Origin: Geothrix campi
Lineage (GTDB): Bacteria; Acidobacteriota; Holophagae; Holophagales; Holophagaceae
DNA length: 64,000 bases
NCBI RefSeq assembly: GCF_024609265.1
Contig: NZ_JANHMP010000001.1
Coordinates: 1,729,505-1,793,504, forward strand
Direction: 5' to 3'
Position 1 is the first letter of the stretch. The number at the start of each line of letters is the position of its first letter. The notes under the pieces were generated by a model. It had not been told where the DNA came from and ran no database searches. It saw only the letters and a program-made list of their open reading frames with translations. The translations under genes and the position numbers were made by a program. Below are positions 43,934 through 53,685 of this stretch, piece after piece.

Positions 43934-45427
43934 ATGCCGCGGATCCCCGCCGCCCTGTTCGGCCTGACCCTGGCCACCCTTCTTCAGGCTCAGTCACCCT
44001 TTGCGGCTGCTCCCCCCGCGCCTTCGCCCGTGCCGGTGCTGAAGGACTATCCGGACACCCCCGCCGGCAAGCTGCTACGCGACATCAAGGAACACGCGGA
44101 GGTGGTGGCCCGGGTGGAGTACCTGGCCGACGTGATCGGCCCTCGCCTCACCGGCTCGGACCAGCTGCGGCAGGCCCAGGCCTGGGCCAAGGCGGAGATG
44201 ACGCGGCTCGGCGCCGTGAACGTCCACGAGGAAGCCTACGACTTCGGCCTGGCCTGGACGCGCGGGGTGGACAGCGCGCGCCTGCTCACCCACAACGGCA
44301 TCCGCTTCCGGGTGGATCAGCTGCCCTGGACTCCGGGCACCCGAGGCTCCGTGCAGGGCGAATTGATCCTGGTGGACGCCCGGAACCTGGAGGAGCTGAG
44401 GGCCTTCAAGGGGCAGCTGAAGGGCCGGATCCTGCTGCGCACCAATCCCGACGACAAGCGCCCGCCCCTGCCCCGCCGGGGCGGCGGGCTCGAGACCTAC
44501 CAGGCGGAACAGGCGGCCATGACGCAGTTCCTCCTCGATGAGGGCGCCCTGGCCACGCTGTCCATGTCGGGCCGCAAGAACGGGCTCAGCTTCACCACCG
44601 GGGGCGCCGGGCGCGACCCGAAAAAGCCCGCGCTCCCCGCAGCCTACGCACCCCAGGAACCCTACAAGATGCTGGTGCGGCTGCTGGCGCGGAAGGAGCC
44701 TGTGAAGCTCGAGCTGTCCCTGGGCGGCAGTTGCTCGGCCAAGCCTGTCCAGGCCACCAACGTGGTGGGCGAGATTCCCGGCCGCGAGCTGCCCGGGGAG
44801 GTCGTCATCGTGGGCGGCCACCTGGACAGCTGGGACCTGGGCACCGGCGCCACGGACAACGCCACGGGCAGTTCCGTCGCGCTGGAAGTGCTGCGCGCCT
44901 TCCAGGCCACGGGCCTCAAGCCCCGGCGCACACTGCGGGTGATCCTCTGGAGCGGCGAGGAGCAGGGCCTGCTGGGCTCCCGCGCCTACGTGGAGGCCCA
45001 CAAAGACGCCATGGACGCCATCCAGGCCGTGCTGGTCGACGACATGGGCACGGGCATGGTGAAAGGCTTCACGCTGCAGGGCCGCGAGAATTGCCGAGGC
45101 CTCATGGCCCAGGCCATCGCCCCCCTCAACGACCTGGGCGTGAAGGAACTCTCCCTCCGCACCATGAACAGCACGGACCACGCCCCCTTCGACCGGGCCG
45201 GGGTGCCCGCCTTCGCCGCCATCCAGGAACCGGTGGACTACTTCCTGGGCACCCACCACAGCCAGATGGACTACGCGGACCACCTCGTGCCGGACCAGCT
45301 GGTTCAGGGAGCCCAGGCCATGGCGGTCACGGCCTGGGAACTGGCGGAGATGCCGGCCCGGCTGCCCCACGGCCGCCTTCCGACCCAGCCTGTGGCGGGA
45401 GCCATCAATCCTCAGGGGCGGCCCTGA
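43934..45427 (+). CDS. Exported M28-family metallopeptidase
   Basis: This 497-residue peptidase has a Sec signal (RIPAALFGLTLATLLQAQ). It contains a PA-domain-like insert (about residues 120-220) and the M28 zinc site: VGGHLDSWD, TGATDNATGSS, ILWSGEEQGLLGS, VDDMGTG and a late His in GTHHSQMDY. It probably trims peptides in the periplasm or outside the cell. It starts just after the ars island, in the opposite direction. Confidence 0.9.
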   Translation: MPRIPAALFGLTLATLLQAQSPFAAAPPAPSPVPVLKDYPDTPAGKLLRDIKEHAEVVARVEYLADVIGPRLTGSDQLRQAQAWAKAEMTRLGAVNVHEEAYDFGLAWTRGVDSARLLTHNGIRFRVDQLPWTPGTRGSVQGELILVDARNLEELRAFKGQLKGRILLRTNPDDKRPPLPRRGGGLETYQAEQAAMTQFLLDEGALATLSMSGRKNGLSFTTGGAGRDPKKPALPAAYAPQEPYKMLVRLLARKEPVKLELSLGGSCSAKPVQATNVVGEIPGRELPGEVVIVGGHLDSWDLGTGATDNATGSSVALEVLRAFQATGLKPRRTLRVILWSGEEQGLLGSRAYVEAHKDAMDAIQAVLVDDMGTGMVKGFTLQGRENCRGLMAQAIAPLNDLGVKELSLRTMNSTDHAPFDRAGVPAFAAIQEPVDYFLGTHHSQMDYADHLVPDQLVQGAQAMAVTAWELAEMPARLPHGRLPTQPVAGAINPQGRP

Positions 45428-45453
45428 CCTGAGCAGGCCAGGAAAACAGTCCC

Positions 45454-47484
45454 TCAACCCTTGGAGGGCCCGGCTTCCTGCTCCCGCCCCAGCACCGCCT
45501 GGGTGGCATCCAGGGCCGAGCCGGAACCGCTGAGGGCCAGCACATCCCCGGGCTGGAGCAGGACTTCCGGTCGCGGTTCCAGCAGGTGCCCCTCCCGCAG
45601 GAGGGCCACCAGGGCCACGCTGGAACCGCCGATCAGGTCGAGCTCCGCCAGGCTCCGGCCCAGGGAGGGGCAGTGGGGCCCGATGCGGAGCGTGCGCCAG
45701 CCGCCGGCTGATGGCGCGACGGAGGCCCCGGGGGTGCCCCAGGGATCCTGCGCGTTCTCGCCCAACCATTCAGCCCCCGCATCGAGGTCCTGCTGGAGGC
45801 CCCGGGCGCGGCGCCAGAGCAGCAGGGGGACCGCCAGGGCCGTGGCGGCGCTCAGGGCCCCGAGGGAGGTCAGAGGGATCAGCGCCAGCACGGCCGCCAG
45901 CACGGGTAGGCCCGTGAGCAGCAGCACGCCGAGCCGCAGCCCCGTGCGGAAAGCCCGGCGCATGTCGGGCCGGGCGCCCAGGCCGCCGGGCCCCGGCAGG
46001 TCCAGCAGCCGCTCCGCCAGGACCCGGCTGCGGCGCAGCATGCGGCGCACCAGCAGGCCCACCAGGATCGCCGCCGCCAGCAGCACCGCCCCCTGGGCCA
46101 TGGTGTGCCCCAAGGCGTGGCCCTCGAGCCAGGCCGCGCCCAGCCGCACCACCCGCGGCGCGAGGGCGCCCACCAGGCCGATGAGGATGGCATCCAGCAG
46201 CAGGTGCAGGAAGGTCCGCCGCACCGCGGCGCCGGGGGCCTTGCGGAGGGCCGGGGCGCGGAGGGCCGCAGCCCAGGACTGGTAGAGGCCCAGGTAGGTC
46301 TTCAGGGCCTTGGGGAGGTGACGCTCCACCAGCCGGGCCGCTGGCTCCCCCACGGATAGCAGTCCCGGCGTGGCCAGGGCCGTGGCCACACAGATGGCCG
46401 CCAGCAGCGCGTAGCGGGAAGGATCCACCACGCCCAGCCCGATGCCGGCGCTGAGGAGGATGAAGCCGAACTCCCCCACCTGCCCCAGGGCGAGGCCGGC
46501 CCGCACGCCGAGGGCCAGGGGCAGACCCGCCAGCGTGGCGCCGACCGTGACGGAAACCGCATTCATGACGATGACCAGAGCGGAGAAGAGCAGGACCAGC
46601 GGCCAATCGCGCAGCACGACCGCGGGCTCCATGAGCATGCCCACCGCCACGAAGAACATGGCCGCGAAGAGGTCCCGCAGGGGATGGACCAGGTGCTCCA
46701 CCTTGCGGCCCCGGCTGGATTCGCAGACCAGCATCCCCGCCACGAAGGCGCCCATGGCCACGGAGAAGCCCGCCCAGGCCGCGAGCTGGGCCAGCCCGAA
46801 ACAGAGCGCCGCCGCCACCACCAGCAGCACCTCATCCCGGGCATGATCCGCCACCCAGCGCACGGCAAGGGGCACCACCAGCCGTCCCACGCCCACCAGC
46901 ACCGCGAGGAACACCGCCAGCTTCAACAGCGTGCCGGCGATGGCGCCGGCGCTGGGGCCGCCCAAGGAGGCCGCCGCCGTGAGGGCCGCCAGGAGCAGCA
47001 CGGCGTGGAGGTCCTCCACCAGCAGAATGCCGAGCACGGTCTCCTTCAGGGCGCCGTGGATGCCCCGTTCGTCGAAGAGCTTGGCCAGGATCATGGTGGA
47101 GGCGATGGCCAGGCTGGCGGCGAAGAAGGCGCTCTCCAAAGGGGACCAGCCCAGCAACCGGGCCACCAGGAACCCGATCACCAGCTGGGTTCCCACCTGG
47201 AGGGTGCCCGTGAGCAGGGCCGGCGGCCCGGCGCGGAGCAGCCGGGGCAGGCTGAACTCCAGGCCGATGGTGAACATCAGCAGGATGACGCCCAGTTCCC
47301 CCATGAGCCGCACATTGCTCAGGTCCGCCACCAGGGGCACCGGCACGTGGGGGCCCACGATCATGCCCGCCAGGAGGTAGCCCAGGACGGCGGGCAGCTT
47401 CCACCGCTGGAACAGGACGGAGGTCAGCGCGGCGACCCCCAGCACCATGGCCAGGTCCAACAGGAGGCGGGCATGCCCCTCCAT
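45454..47484 (-). CDS. CPA2-family K+/H+ antiporter with TrkA-C domain
   Basis: This 676-residue Kef-type transporter has 12-13 helices in the N-terminal ~390 residues. It shows LLDLAMVLGVAALTSVLFQR, LGELGVILLMFTIGLEFSLP, AIASTMILAKLFDERG and GILLVEDLHAVLLL. A second membrane region and a C-terminal RCK_C/TrkA-C domain (RTLRIGPHCPSLGRSLAELD) follow. It probably exports K+ in exchange for protons under NAD- or thiol-linked control. The ATG at 47484 follows GAGG and overlaps nothing; the upstream channel gene ends 5 bases away. Confidence 0.88.
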   Translation of the reverse strand: MEGHARLLLDLAMVLGVAALTSVLFQRWKLPAVLGYLLAGMIVGPHVPVPLVADLSNVRLMGELGVILLMFTIGLEFSLPRLLRAGPPALLTGTLQVGTQLVIGFLVARLLGWSPLESAFFAASLAIASTMILAKLFDERGIHGALKETVLGILLVEDLHAVLLLAALTAAASLGGPSAGAIAGTLLKLAVFLAVLVGVGRLVVPLAVRWVADHARDEVLLVVAAALCFGLAQLAAWAGFSVAMGAFVAGMLVCESSRGRKVEHLVHPLRDLFAAMFFVAVGMLMEPAVVLRDWPLVLLFSALVIVMNAVSVTVGATLAGLPLALGVRAGLALGQVGEFGFILLSAGIGLGVVDPSRYALLAAICVATALATPGLLSVGEPAARLVERHLPKALKTYLGLYQSWAAALRAPALRKAPGAAVRRTFLHLLLDAILIGLVGALAPRVVRLGAAWLEGHALGHTMAQGAVLLAAAILVGLLVRRMLRRSRVLAERLLDLPGPGGLGARPDMRRAFRTGLRLGVLLLTGLPVLAAVLALIPLTSLGALSAATALAVPLLLWRRARGLQQDLDAGAEWLGENAQDPWGTPGASVAPSAGGWRTLRIGPHCPSLGRSLAELDLIGGSSVALVALLREGHLLEPRPEVLLQPGDVLALSGSGSALDATQAVLGREQEAGPSKG

Positions 47485-47488
47485 GGCC

Positions 47489-48532
47489 TCAGCCTTTGGC
47501 CAGTCGCGTGAGGGTCTCCAGCGCATCGGAGGGTCCCATCACCAGCAGTTCGTCGCCGGACTGGAACCGCTCCTCGCCGGAGGGATTGAAGCGCAGGCCC
47601 GAACCCGGATGCACCAGGCCCACCAGCAGCGAACCTGTGGCGTGCCGCAGGCGGGCCTCCCGCAGGGTCTGCCCTACCAGGGCCGATTCCGGCGCGATGG
47701 CGATGCGTTCCAGGCCCAGCTCCAGCTGTTCCTGCTGGAGCACGATGTCGAAGAAGTTCATCATCTCGGGCTTGAGCAGCAGACCCGCCATGCGCCGCCC
47801 CCCGATCTCGTAGGGGCTCACGATGTGGTCCGCCCCGGCGGCCCTCAGCTGGCGCTCGGTGCCCAGCTTGGCGCTGCGGGCCACCACGGGAAGATCCGGC
47901 CGCAACTGCTTCACGGTGAGCGTCACCAGCACGTTGTCGGCATCGGTGGTAAGCGCCGTGATGAGGCCGCGGGCCGTGCGGATGCCCGCCCGCTCCAGCA
48001 TCATCTCGTCCATGGCGTTGCCGTAGAGGATCAACTCGCCGGCGAAGCGGGGGCTGCGGCCCTTGGAATCATCCTGCTCGATGATGACGAACGGCACGCC
48101 GGCCTTCTTCAGTTCCCAGGCGGCCTGGAAGCCCATCTTCCCGAAGCCGCAGACGATGATGTGATCCTTGAGTTCATCCAGGCGTTTCTGCATGCGGCGC
48201 TCCATGATGTAGCCCTTGAGGTCCCCCTCCAGGAGCAGGGCGGTCAGGTTCGAGATGGCGTAGGTGGCCACGCCCAGGCCGATGACGAGGTAGAAGATCG
48301 TGAAGACCTTGGTCCGGGCGTTCACGTCGCCCAGCTCGCGGAATCCCACCGTGAACAGGGTGGTGATGGCCATGTAGAAGCTGTCGAGGGCATTGAGGTG
48401 CGACAGCCAGTGGTAGCCCAGCCCTCCGCAGACGATGACCGCCACCAGCAGAGCCAGGGTGTAGCGCAGACGCCGCATCGGGCCGTCCTGCCGCGCGTTC
48501 CGCTTCTCGGGGAAGGGCGTCCCGGCCTTCAT
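47489..48532 (-). CDS. Two-helix K+ channel with RCK (TrkA-N/C) domains
   Basis: From ATG at 48532 it has 347 residues. Helix 1 (TLALLVAVIVCGGLGYHWL), a pore loop ITTLFTVGFRELGD and helix 2 (FTIFYLVIGLGVATYAIS) precede an RCK-N Rossmann domain (DHIIVCGFGKMGFQAAWELK) and an RCK-C domain. The filter reads TVGFRE instead of TVGYGD/E. It lies in an apparent operon with the antiporter, so together they control K+. Confidence 0.88.
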   Translation of the reverse strand: MKAGTPFPEKRNARQDGPMRRLRYTLALLVAVIVCGGLGYHWLSHLNALDSFYMAITTLFTVGFRELGDVNARTKVFTIFYLVIGLGVATYAISNLTALLLEGDLKGYIMERRMQKRLDELKDHIIVCGFGKMGFQAAWELKKAGVPFVIIEQDDSKGRSPRFAGELILYGNAMDEMMLERAGIRTARGLITALTTDADNVLVTLTVKQLRPDLPVVARSAKLGTERQLRAAGADHIVSPYEIGGRRMAGLLLKPEMMNFFDIVLQQEQLELGLERIAIAPESALVGQTLREARLRHATGSLLVGLVHPGSGLRFNPSGEERFQSGDELLVMGPSDALETLTRLAKG

Positions 48533-48533
48533 C

Positions 48534-48977
48534 TCAGCTGCCGATGCTGGGCTTGATGGCGAAGTTGGCGGTGCTGAGGGCCACCAGGTGGTCGCCGCAG
48601 GTGAGCCGGCACTCCAGGATGCCGCTCCGACCGGAGATGCGCACCACCTGGGCCGCACCATGCACCTCGCCCCGGGCGGGCTCCAGGTAGCGGATGTGCA
48701 GATCGGAGGTGGCGAAGGGCATGGCTCCGTCGAAGGCCGTGCTGAGGGCCAACGCGCTCGCCATGTCCGCCATGGTGGCCAGCACGCCCCCGTTCACGTT
48801 GCCGCGAGCGCCGTTGATCACGGCCTTGGTGGGCTGGAGCAGCATGATGGCGCCCCCGGGAGTCACCGATTCGATGGTGAGCCCCCATCCGCTGATGAGG
48901 GGCCAAGGGTGGAACCGTGCGCGCAGACGCTCCAGGAGATCCGGAGCGAGGGTCTCGGGGATCTGCGACTTGGCCAT
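48534..48977 (-). CDS. Hotdog-fold thioesterase-like protein
   Basis: This PaaI/DUF4442-type hotdog protein has 147 residues from ATG at 48977. Segments are GGAIMLLQPTKAVINGARGN, NGGVLATMADMASALALST (the central hotdog helix) and ATSDLHIRYLEPARGEVHGA. It probably hydrolyses acyl-CoA thioesters; the substrate is unknown. Upstream ATGs at 48995 and 49010 are alternative starts. It lies just upstream of the K+ channel gene. Confidence 0.75.
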   Translation of the reverse strand: MAKSQIPETLAPDLLERLRARFHPWPLISGWGLTIESVTPGGAIMLLQPTKAVINGARGNVNGGVLATMADMASALALSTAFDGAMPFATSDLHIRYLEPARGEVHGAAQVVRISGRSGILECRLTCGDHLVALSTANFAIKPSIGS

Positions 48978-49076
48978 GGTCCAGGATAGCTCCATTCCCT
49001 GGGTCGTCACGGCGAAGGAGCCCGGGTTTCACGAGTGCGTCACGTCCGCATGGCGCAATGGGCTTGGAGGATTTCC

Positions 49077-50081
49077 ATGCCGCTTCGCGCCCTCGCTGCC
49101 TCACTCCTGCTCCTGGTCGCCCTGGCCTGCCAGCCCCTGGCGGAGACACCCGTGAAGCCGCCACCATCGGCCGCGGCGATCGGCGCGAGGGAGGCCACGC
49201 TGCCCGCCTATGCCGCCGAGCACCCCGCGGCCGGAGAGTTGAAAAGCGTGGGCTCGGATTCCATGGAACCCCTGATGGTGCTCTGGGGCGAGGATTTCAA
49301 GAAGTTCCATCCCCGCATCACCACCCAGTTCATTTGCAAAGGCTCCGCCACCGCCCCGAAGGCCCTGATCGAAGGCAGCGCCATCATGGGCCAGATGAGC
49401 CGCGAGATGACCGACCAGGAACTCGCGGCCTTCCAGGGGAAGTACGGCTATGCCCCCACGCGGATCCCCGTGGCGGTGGACGCCCTGGTGGTCTACGTCA
49501 ACGCGAACAATCCCGTGAAACAGCTCCGCATGGAGGAGATCGACGCGATCTTCTCCACCACCCGCAAGGGCGGCGCCAAGCGCGACATCCTGCGCTGGGG
49601 CGACCTCGGCCTCAACGGCGATTGGAAACAGCGCGACATCCAGGCCTACGGCCGTGACGAGAACTCCGGCACCCGCGCCTTCTTCCGGGAGCACGTCATG
49701 AAGAAGGGGGACTTCAAGCCCACCGTGAAGGCCTTCATGGACCAGTTCGCCGTGGTGGAGGCGCCGGCCGTGGATGGCGGCGGCATCAGCTATGGCCCGC
49801 TGCAGTACGCCAACCGCATGGTGAAGGGCGTGCCCGTGGCCTCCTTCGGTAGCGACCACGCCGTGGAGCCCACCCTCGAGACCATCCAGAAGGCCACCTA
49901 CCCGCTGACCCGCTTCCTCTACATCTACGTGAACAAGGCACCGGGCCGGGCCCTGGATCCCACCGTGAAGGAATTCCTCCGGTTCGTGCTGTCCCGCGAA
50001 GGCCAGGCGGCGGTGGCCAGCTTCGGCGCCGTGCCCGTCCCCGGCGACTTCGCCGCCATGAGCGCGGGCAAGCTCAACTGA
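49077..50081 (+). CDS. pstS: PstS-like phosphate-binding lipoprotein
   Basis: This 334-residue lipoprotein has the signal MPLRALAASLLLLVALAC with a lipobox ending in Cys. The mature part shows KSVGSDSMEPLMVLW, the phosphate-loop GSATAPKALIEGSAIMGQMS and AYGRDENSGTRAFFREHV, both typical of PstS/SphX. No pstCAB genes follow in the window, so it may work with a transporter elsewhere or in signalling. TTGGAGG lies before the ATG. Confidence 0.88.
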   Translation: MPLRALAASLLLLVALACQPLAETPVKPPPSAAAIGAREATLPAYAAEHPAAGELKSVGSDSMEPLMVLWGEDFKKFHPRITTQFICKGSATAPKALIEGSAIMGQMSREMTDQELAAFQGKYGYAPTRIPVAVDALVVYVNANNPVKQLRMEEIDAIFSTTRKGGAKRDILRWGDLGLNGDWKQRDIQAYGRDENSGTRAFFREHVMKKGDFKPTVKAFMDQFAVVEAPAVDGGGISYGPLQYANRMVKGVPVASFGSDHAVEPTLETIQKATYPLTRFLYIYVNKAPGRALDPTVKEFLRFVLSREGQAAVASFGAVPVPGDFAAMSAGKLN

Positions 50082-50133
50082 GGGTCCATGTCCCTACTGG
50101 CCCCTGCGGATGGAAGCGTTCGGAGCGCCCTGA

Positions 50134-51168
50134 TCAGAGCTTCAGCACGCCCTTGAGGGTCTCGGCCATGTCCTGGAAGACCTTGGTCTGGACACTGTGG
50201 GGATGTTCCGCCACGAAGGGCTTGCCGCTGTCCCCGCCTTCGCGGATGGCAAGGTCGATGGGCACTTCGCCCAGGAAGGGCAGCTCCATGCGGATGGCGG
50301 CGGCCTTCACGCCGCCGTGGCCGAAGATCTGGGTTTCCTGGCCGCAGCCGGGGCAGATGAAGCTGCTCATGTTCTCGATGATGCCGAGCACCGGCACCTT
50401 CACCGTCCCGAACATGCCGATGGCCTTCTTCGCATCCAGGAAGGCCACGTCCTGGGGTGTGCTGACGATGACCGCGCCATCCACCTGGGCGTTCTGGATG
50501 AGGGTGAGCTGCACGTCACCGGTGCCCGGCGGCAGGTCGATGAGCAGCACGTCCAGGTCGCCCCAGGCCACGTCCTTCAAAAACTGCTGGAGGGCCTTGT
50601 TGAGCATGGCCCCGCGCCAGATGACGGGCCGGTCCTCCTCGATGAGCAGGCCCATGGACATGACCTTGATGCCGAACTTCTCGAGAGGCAGGATCTGGCC
50701 GTCCGGCGTGCCCAGGGGCGAATCCTTCAGCCCCATCATCATGGGGACGGAGGGGCCGTAGATGTCCGAATCCAGCAGCCCCACCTTGAGGCCCAGCTGG
50801 GACAGCGCGATGGCGAGGTTGATGGTGACTGTGCTCTTGCCCACGCCGCCCTTGCCGGAGCCCACCACCACGCAGCGCTTGATGCCCGGAATGAGGTTCT
50901 TGAACTCCACCTGAGCGGTCTTCTCCCAGCCGATCTCGATGTCCGCCGCCGTGACGCCCGGCTGGTTGAGGATGATCTCCTCCAGCGCCTGCTTGATGGC
51001 CGCCACGCGGTCCCGGTAGGCATCCATGAGCTGGAGCAGCACCGTCACCTTGCCCTCGGTGACGTCGATGCCCTTCACCGCCTTCAGGTTCGTGAGGGTG
51101 GCACTGGTGCCGGGAACGACATAGGCATTCAGGGCTTCGAACAGGGCGGCGCGGCTGATCTTGGTCAT
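50134..51168 (-). CDS. apbC: Mrp/ApbC (Nbp35-type) Fe-S carrier ATPase
   Basis: This 344-residue Fe-S cluster scaffold/carrier has an N-terminal DUF59-like domain (residues about 1-90) and a P-loop domain with VVGSGKGGVGKSTVTINLAI, LLDSDIYGPSVPMMMGL and LLIDLPPGTGDVQLTLI. The CPGC pair in FICPGCGQET bridges the cluster at the dimer interface. The ATG at 51168 has GGAG six bases upstream. Confidence 0.94.
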   Translation of the reverse strand: MTKISRAALFEALNAYVVPGTSATLTNLKAVKGIDVTEGKVTVLLQLMDAYRDRVAAIKQALEEIILNQPGVTAADIEIGWEKTAQVEFKNLIPGIKRCVVVGSGKGGVGKSTVTINLAIALSQLGLKVGLLDSDIYGPSVPMMMGLKDSPLGTPDGQILPLEKFGIKVMSMGLLIEEDRPVIWRGAMLNKALQQFLKDVAWGDLDVLLIDLPPGTGDVQLTLIQNAQVDGAVIVSTPQDVAFLDAKKAIGMFGTVKVPVLGIIENMSSFICPGCGQETQIFGHGGVKAAAIRMELPFLGEVPIDLAIREGGDSGKPFVAEHPHSVQTKVFQDMAETLKGVLKL

Positions 51169-51255
51169 GCGGGTCTCCAGCCCATTAGTCTGCCACGGGG
51201 AATGAATGGCCGACACGTTGCAGCGCCGCACAGTTTCCTCTCGGAGCTGGGGGAG

Positions 51256-51327
51256 TCCAAGCCGAGGCAAGGTTCCCTTGCCACGGCGCGGAGGTCCGGG
51301 GGTGTGCGCGCAGCGCGGAACCCCCGG
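51256..51327 (-). repeat. Two-hairpin repeat, copy B
   Basis: Hairpin I has arms CCGGGGGT (51296-51303) and ACCCCCGG (51320-51327) with an inner GC stem. Hairpin II is GGCAAGG-TTC-CCTTGCC (51266-51282). Read on the minus strand it aligns with the element at 62224-62305. It lies between apbC and ppk. No gene is present here. Confidence 0.65.
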
Positions 51328-51333
51328 AGAATA

Positions 51334-53466
51334 TTAAATATCCGGGTCCAGCGGCCCCAGCTTCTGGGTCAAAGCTCCCACGCCGCTGGCAAGCAGGGTG
51401 TGCTCGTAGATGCGGAGCTGGCTTCGGAGGGGCGGATCCTGGGGGTCGAGGCCGCGGCGCAACACATCGCCTTCGGGACCGAGCACCCGGCCCTTCAGGG
51501 TGTCGTGCAGCTGGAGTTCCACCATCTCCATCACCTGGGCCGCCAGGAGGGGATCCACCAGGGGGAAGGCCAGCTCCACGCGGCGGTCGAGGTTGCGGGG
51601 CATGAGATCGGCGCTGGAGAGCAGCGTCTCGGGTTCGCCATCATTGGCGAAGTGGTAGACCCGGGCGTGCTCCAGGAAGCGGTCCAGGATGGACAGGGCC
51701 CGGATGTTCTCGGAGAGCCCAGGCACGCCGGGTCGCAGGCAGCAGGTGCCCCGCACGATGAGGTCCACCTTCACGCCCTCGCGGCTCGCCTCGTAGAGCA
51801 GCTGGATGAGCTGGGGATCCACGAGCGCGTTCATCTTGAGCACCATGCGGGCGGACCGACCCTTCCGGGCGTGGGCGATCTCCCGCTGGATGCGCTCCTT
51901 GAGCGCCTTCTTCAGGTACTGGGGCGCCAGCAGGATCTGATTGAACCGTGGCGGTCGGGTATAGCCCGTCAGCATGTTGAAGAGGTTGGAGAGATCCTCG
52001 CCGAACTCCGGCCGGGCGGTGAAGAGGCCCAGGTCCGAGTAGAGGCGGCTGGTTCGCTCGTTGTAGTTGCCCGTGCCCAGGTGGCAGTAGCGTTTGATGC
52101 CACTAGCCTCCTGCCGCACCACGAGACAGGCCTTGCAGTGGATCTTGTGGTTGGGCAGACCGTAGACCACATGCACGCCCGTCTTCTCCAGGCGCCTCGC
52201 CCAGGCGATGTTGGCCGCCTCGTCGAAGCGGGCTCGCAGCTCTACGATGGCAGCCACCTGCTTGCCCCGCTCCGCGGCACGCTCCAGGGCCGCCGCCACG
52301 GGGCTGTTCGCGGTCACCCGGTAGAGCGTCATCTTGATGGCGAGGACCTTGGGATCCTCCGCCGCCTCGCGCACGAACCGCACCACGCTGTCATCGAAGC
52401 TCTGATAGGGGTGGTGCAGCAGGATGTCGCTCTTGGCGATGACATCGAACAGGCTGCCCGCCTGGTCGAGCTGGGGCACGGGCAGGGGCGGCAGGGGCGT
52501 ATCCTTGAGGTGGGGCAGGTCCAGCTGGCTGCAGAGCTGCATCAGGTCCGAAAAGGCCGTCAGGCCCAGGCTGGGATACAGATCCTCGGGACTCAGCTCC
52601 ATCTCCTCGATGAGCATGTCCAGCACCTTGGCCGACAGCCCGTGCTCGTACTGGAGGCGGACCACGGCCCCACGGCGGCGGTCGCGCAGGCTTTCCTCCA
52701 CGGTCTTGAGCAGGTCCTCGGAGGGATCCTCCTCCACCGGCAGATCGGAATCGCGGGTCACGCGGATGGCGTGGCAGCTCTTCACCGTGTAGCCCAGGAA
52801 GAGGCGCGACAGGTGATGGCGCACCACATCCTCGAGCATCACGAAGGCGTTCGTTCCGGGCGCGGAAGGCACCCGCAGGAACCGCGAGGCCAAGCCCGTG
52901 GGCACGTGGATGAAGGAGAGCTCCGAGGCCGGGAGGTCCCCGTCCAGCAGGTCCTCGTCCGGCTCCAGCTCCACCACCAGCACCAGGGCGCGGTTGCCCA
53001 GACGGGGGAAGGGGTGGCCCGTGTCCACGGCCAGGGGGGTGATCAGGGGCAGGAGGCTGCGCTCGAAGTAGTCGAGGAGGAAGGCACTCTGGGTGTTGTC
53101 CAGATGCTTCGGATCCAGGATGCGGATCCCCGCGACCTCCAGCTGGGGCTCGAGGATGGCGTGGAAGAGCTCGTGCTGCCGGGCGGAGTAGGCGTGGATC
53201 CGCGAGGCCACCCGCTCCAGCAGCTGGCGCGGGGTCAGGCCGTCCGGGCCGGGCTGGGTGATGCCGGCGTCGATCTGCCGCCAGATGCCTGCCACCCGCA
53301 CCATGAAGAACTCGTCCCAGTTGCTGGACACGATGCTGAGGAACTTCACCCGCTCCAGGAGGGGGACGGTCGAATCCTCGGCCTCCTCCATGACCCGGGC
53401 ATTGAAATCCAGCCAGCTCAGCTCGCGGTTGAGCAGTTCCTCGGGACGGGGGATGGGGTGGAACAC
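51334..53466 (-). CDS. ppk: Polyphosphate kinase 1
   Basis: PPK1 makes polyphosphate from ATP. From GTG at 53466 (AGAGG six bases upstream) the protein has 710 residues, the usual size. It begins HPIPRPEELLNRELSWLDFN, and has NHKIHCKACLV with the autophosphorylated-type His, GTGNYNERTSRLYSDLGLF and a late NLDRRVELAFPL. Readings that run further upstream to 53598 or 54216 lack a ribosome site and would overlap rplY. Confidence 0.93.
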   Translation of the reverse strand: MFHPIPRPEELLNRELSWLDFNARVMEEAEDSTVPLLERVKFLSIVSSNWDEFFMVRVAGIWRQIDAGITQPGPDGLTPRQLLERVASRIHAYSARQHELFHAILEPQLEVAGIRILDPKHLDNTQSAFLLDYFERSLLPLITPLAVDTGHPFPRLGNRALVLVVELEPDEDLLDGDLPASELSFIHVPTGLASRFLRVPSAPGTNAFVMLEDVVRHHLSRLFLGYTVKSCHAIRVTRDSDLPVEEDPSEDLLKTVEESLRDRRRGAVVRLQYEHGLSAKVLDMLIEEMELSPEDLYPSLGLTAFSDLMQLCSQLDLPHLKDTPLPPLPVPQLDQAGSLFDVIAKSDILLHHPYQSFDDSVVRFVREAAEDPKVLAIKMTLYRVTANSPVAAALERAAERGKQVAAIVELRARFDEAANIAWARRLEKTGVHVVYGLPNHKIHCKACLVVRQEASGIKRYCHLGTGNYNERTSRLYSDLGLFTARPEFGEDLSNLFNMLTGYTRPPRFNQILLAPQYLKKALKERIQREIAHARKGRSARMVLKMNALVDPQLIQLLYEASREGVKVDLIVRGTCCLRPGVPGLSENIRALSILDRFLEHARVYHFANDGEPETLLSSADLMPRNLDRRVELAFPLVDPLLAAQVMEMVELQLHDTLKGRVLGPEGDVLRRGLDPQDPPLRSQLRIYEHTLLASGVGALTQKLGPLDPDI

Positions 53467-53685
53467 GGGAGGCCTCTGGGCTGCAGTGTGATGCCCGGAT
53501 GTAACGATCTGATGGTACAGGCCATAGAGCGTCCCTCTCCAAGAACTTCCTTTGTTTTTGGGGCCTTTTGAGGCAGAATCGGTGGTTCGGCCCTCCATGA
53601 GGAGACGCCGTACGGTCCGCCCGGACCCACCACCAACGAGAGGGCAGCCAGGCCCAAGCCGGGGCTGCCAGGTAGGAGGAATCCC

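Noticed and set aside
50197-53571. Open frame of 1124 codons on the plus strand
   Set aside because: It is antisense to apbC and ppk, both with full family motifs. Long antisense frames are expected in GC-rich genes, and the translation is low-complexity His/Leu/Gly-rich without motifs.
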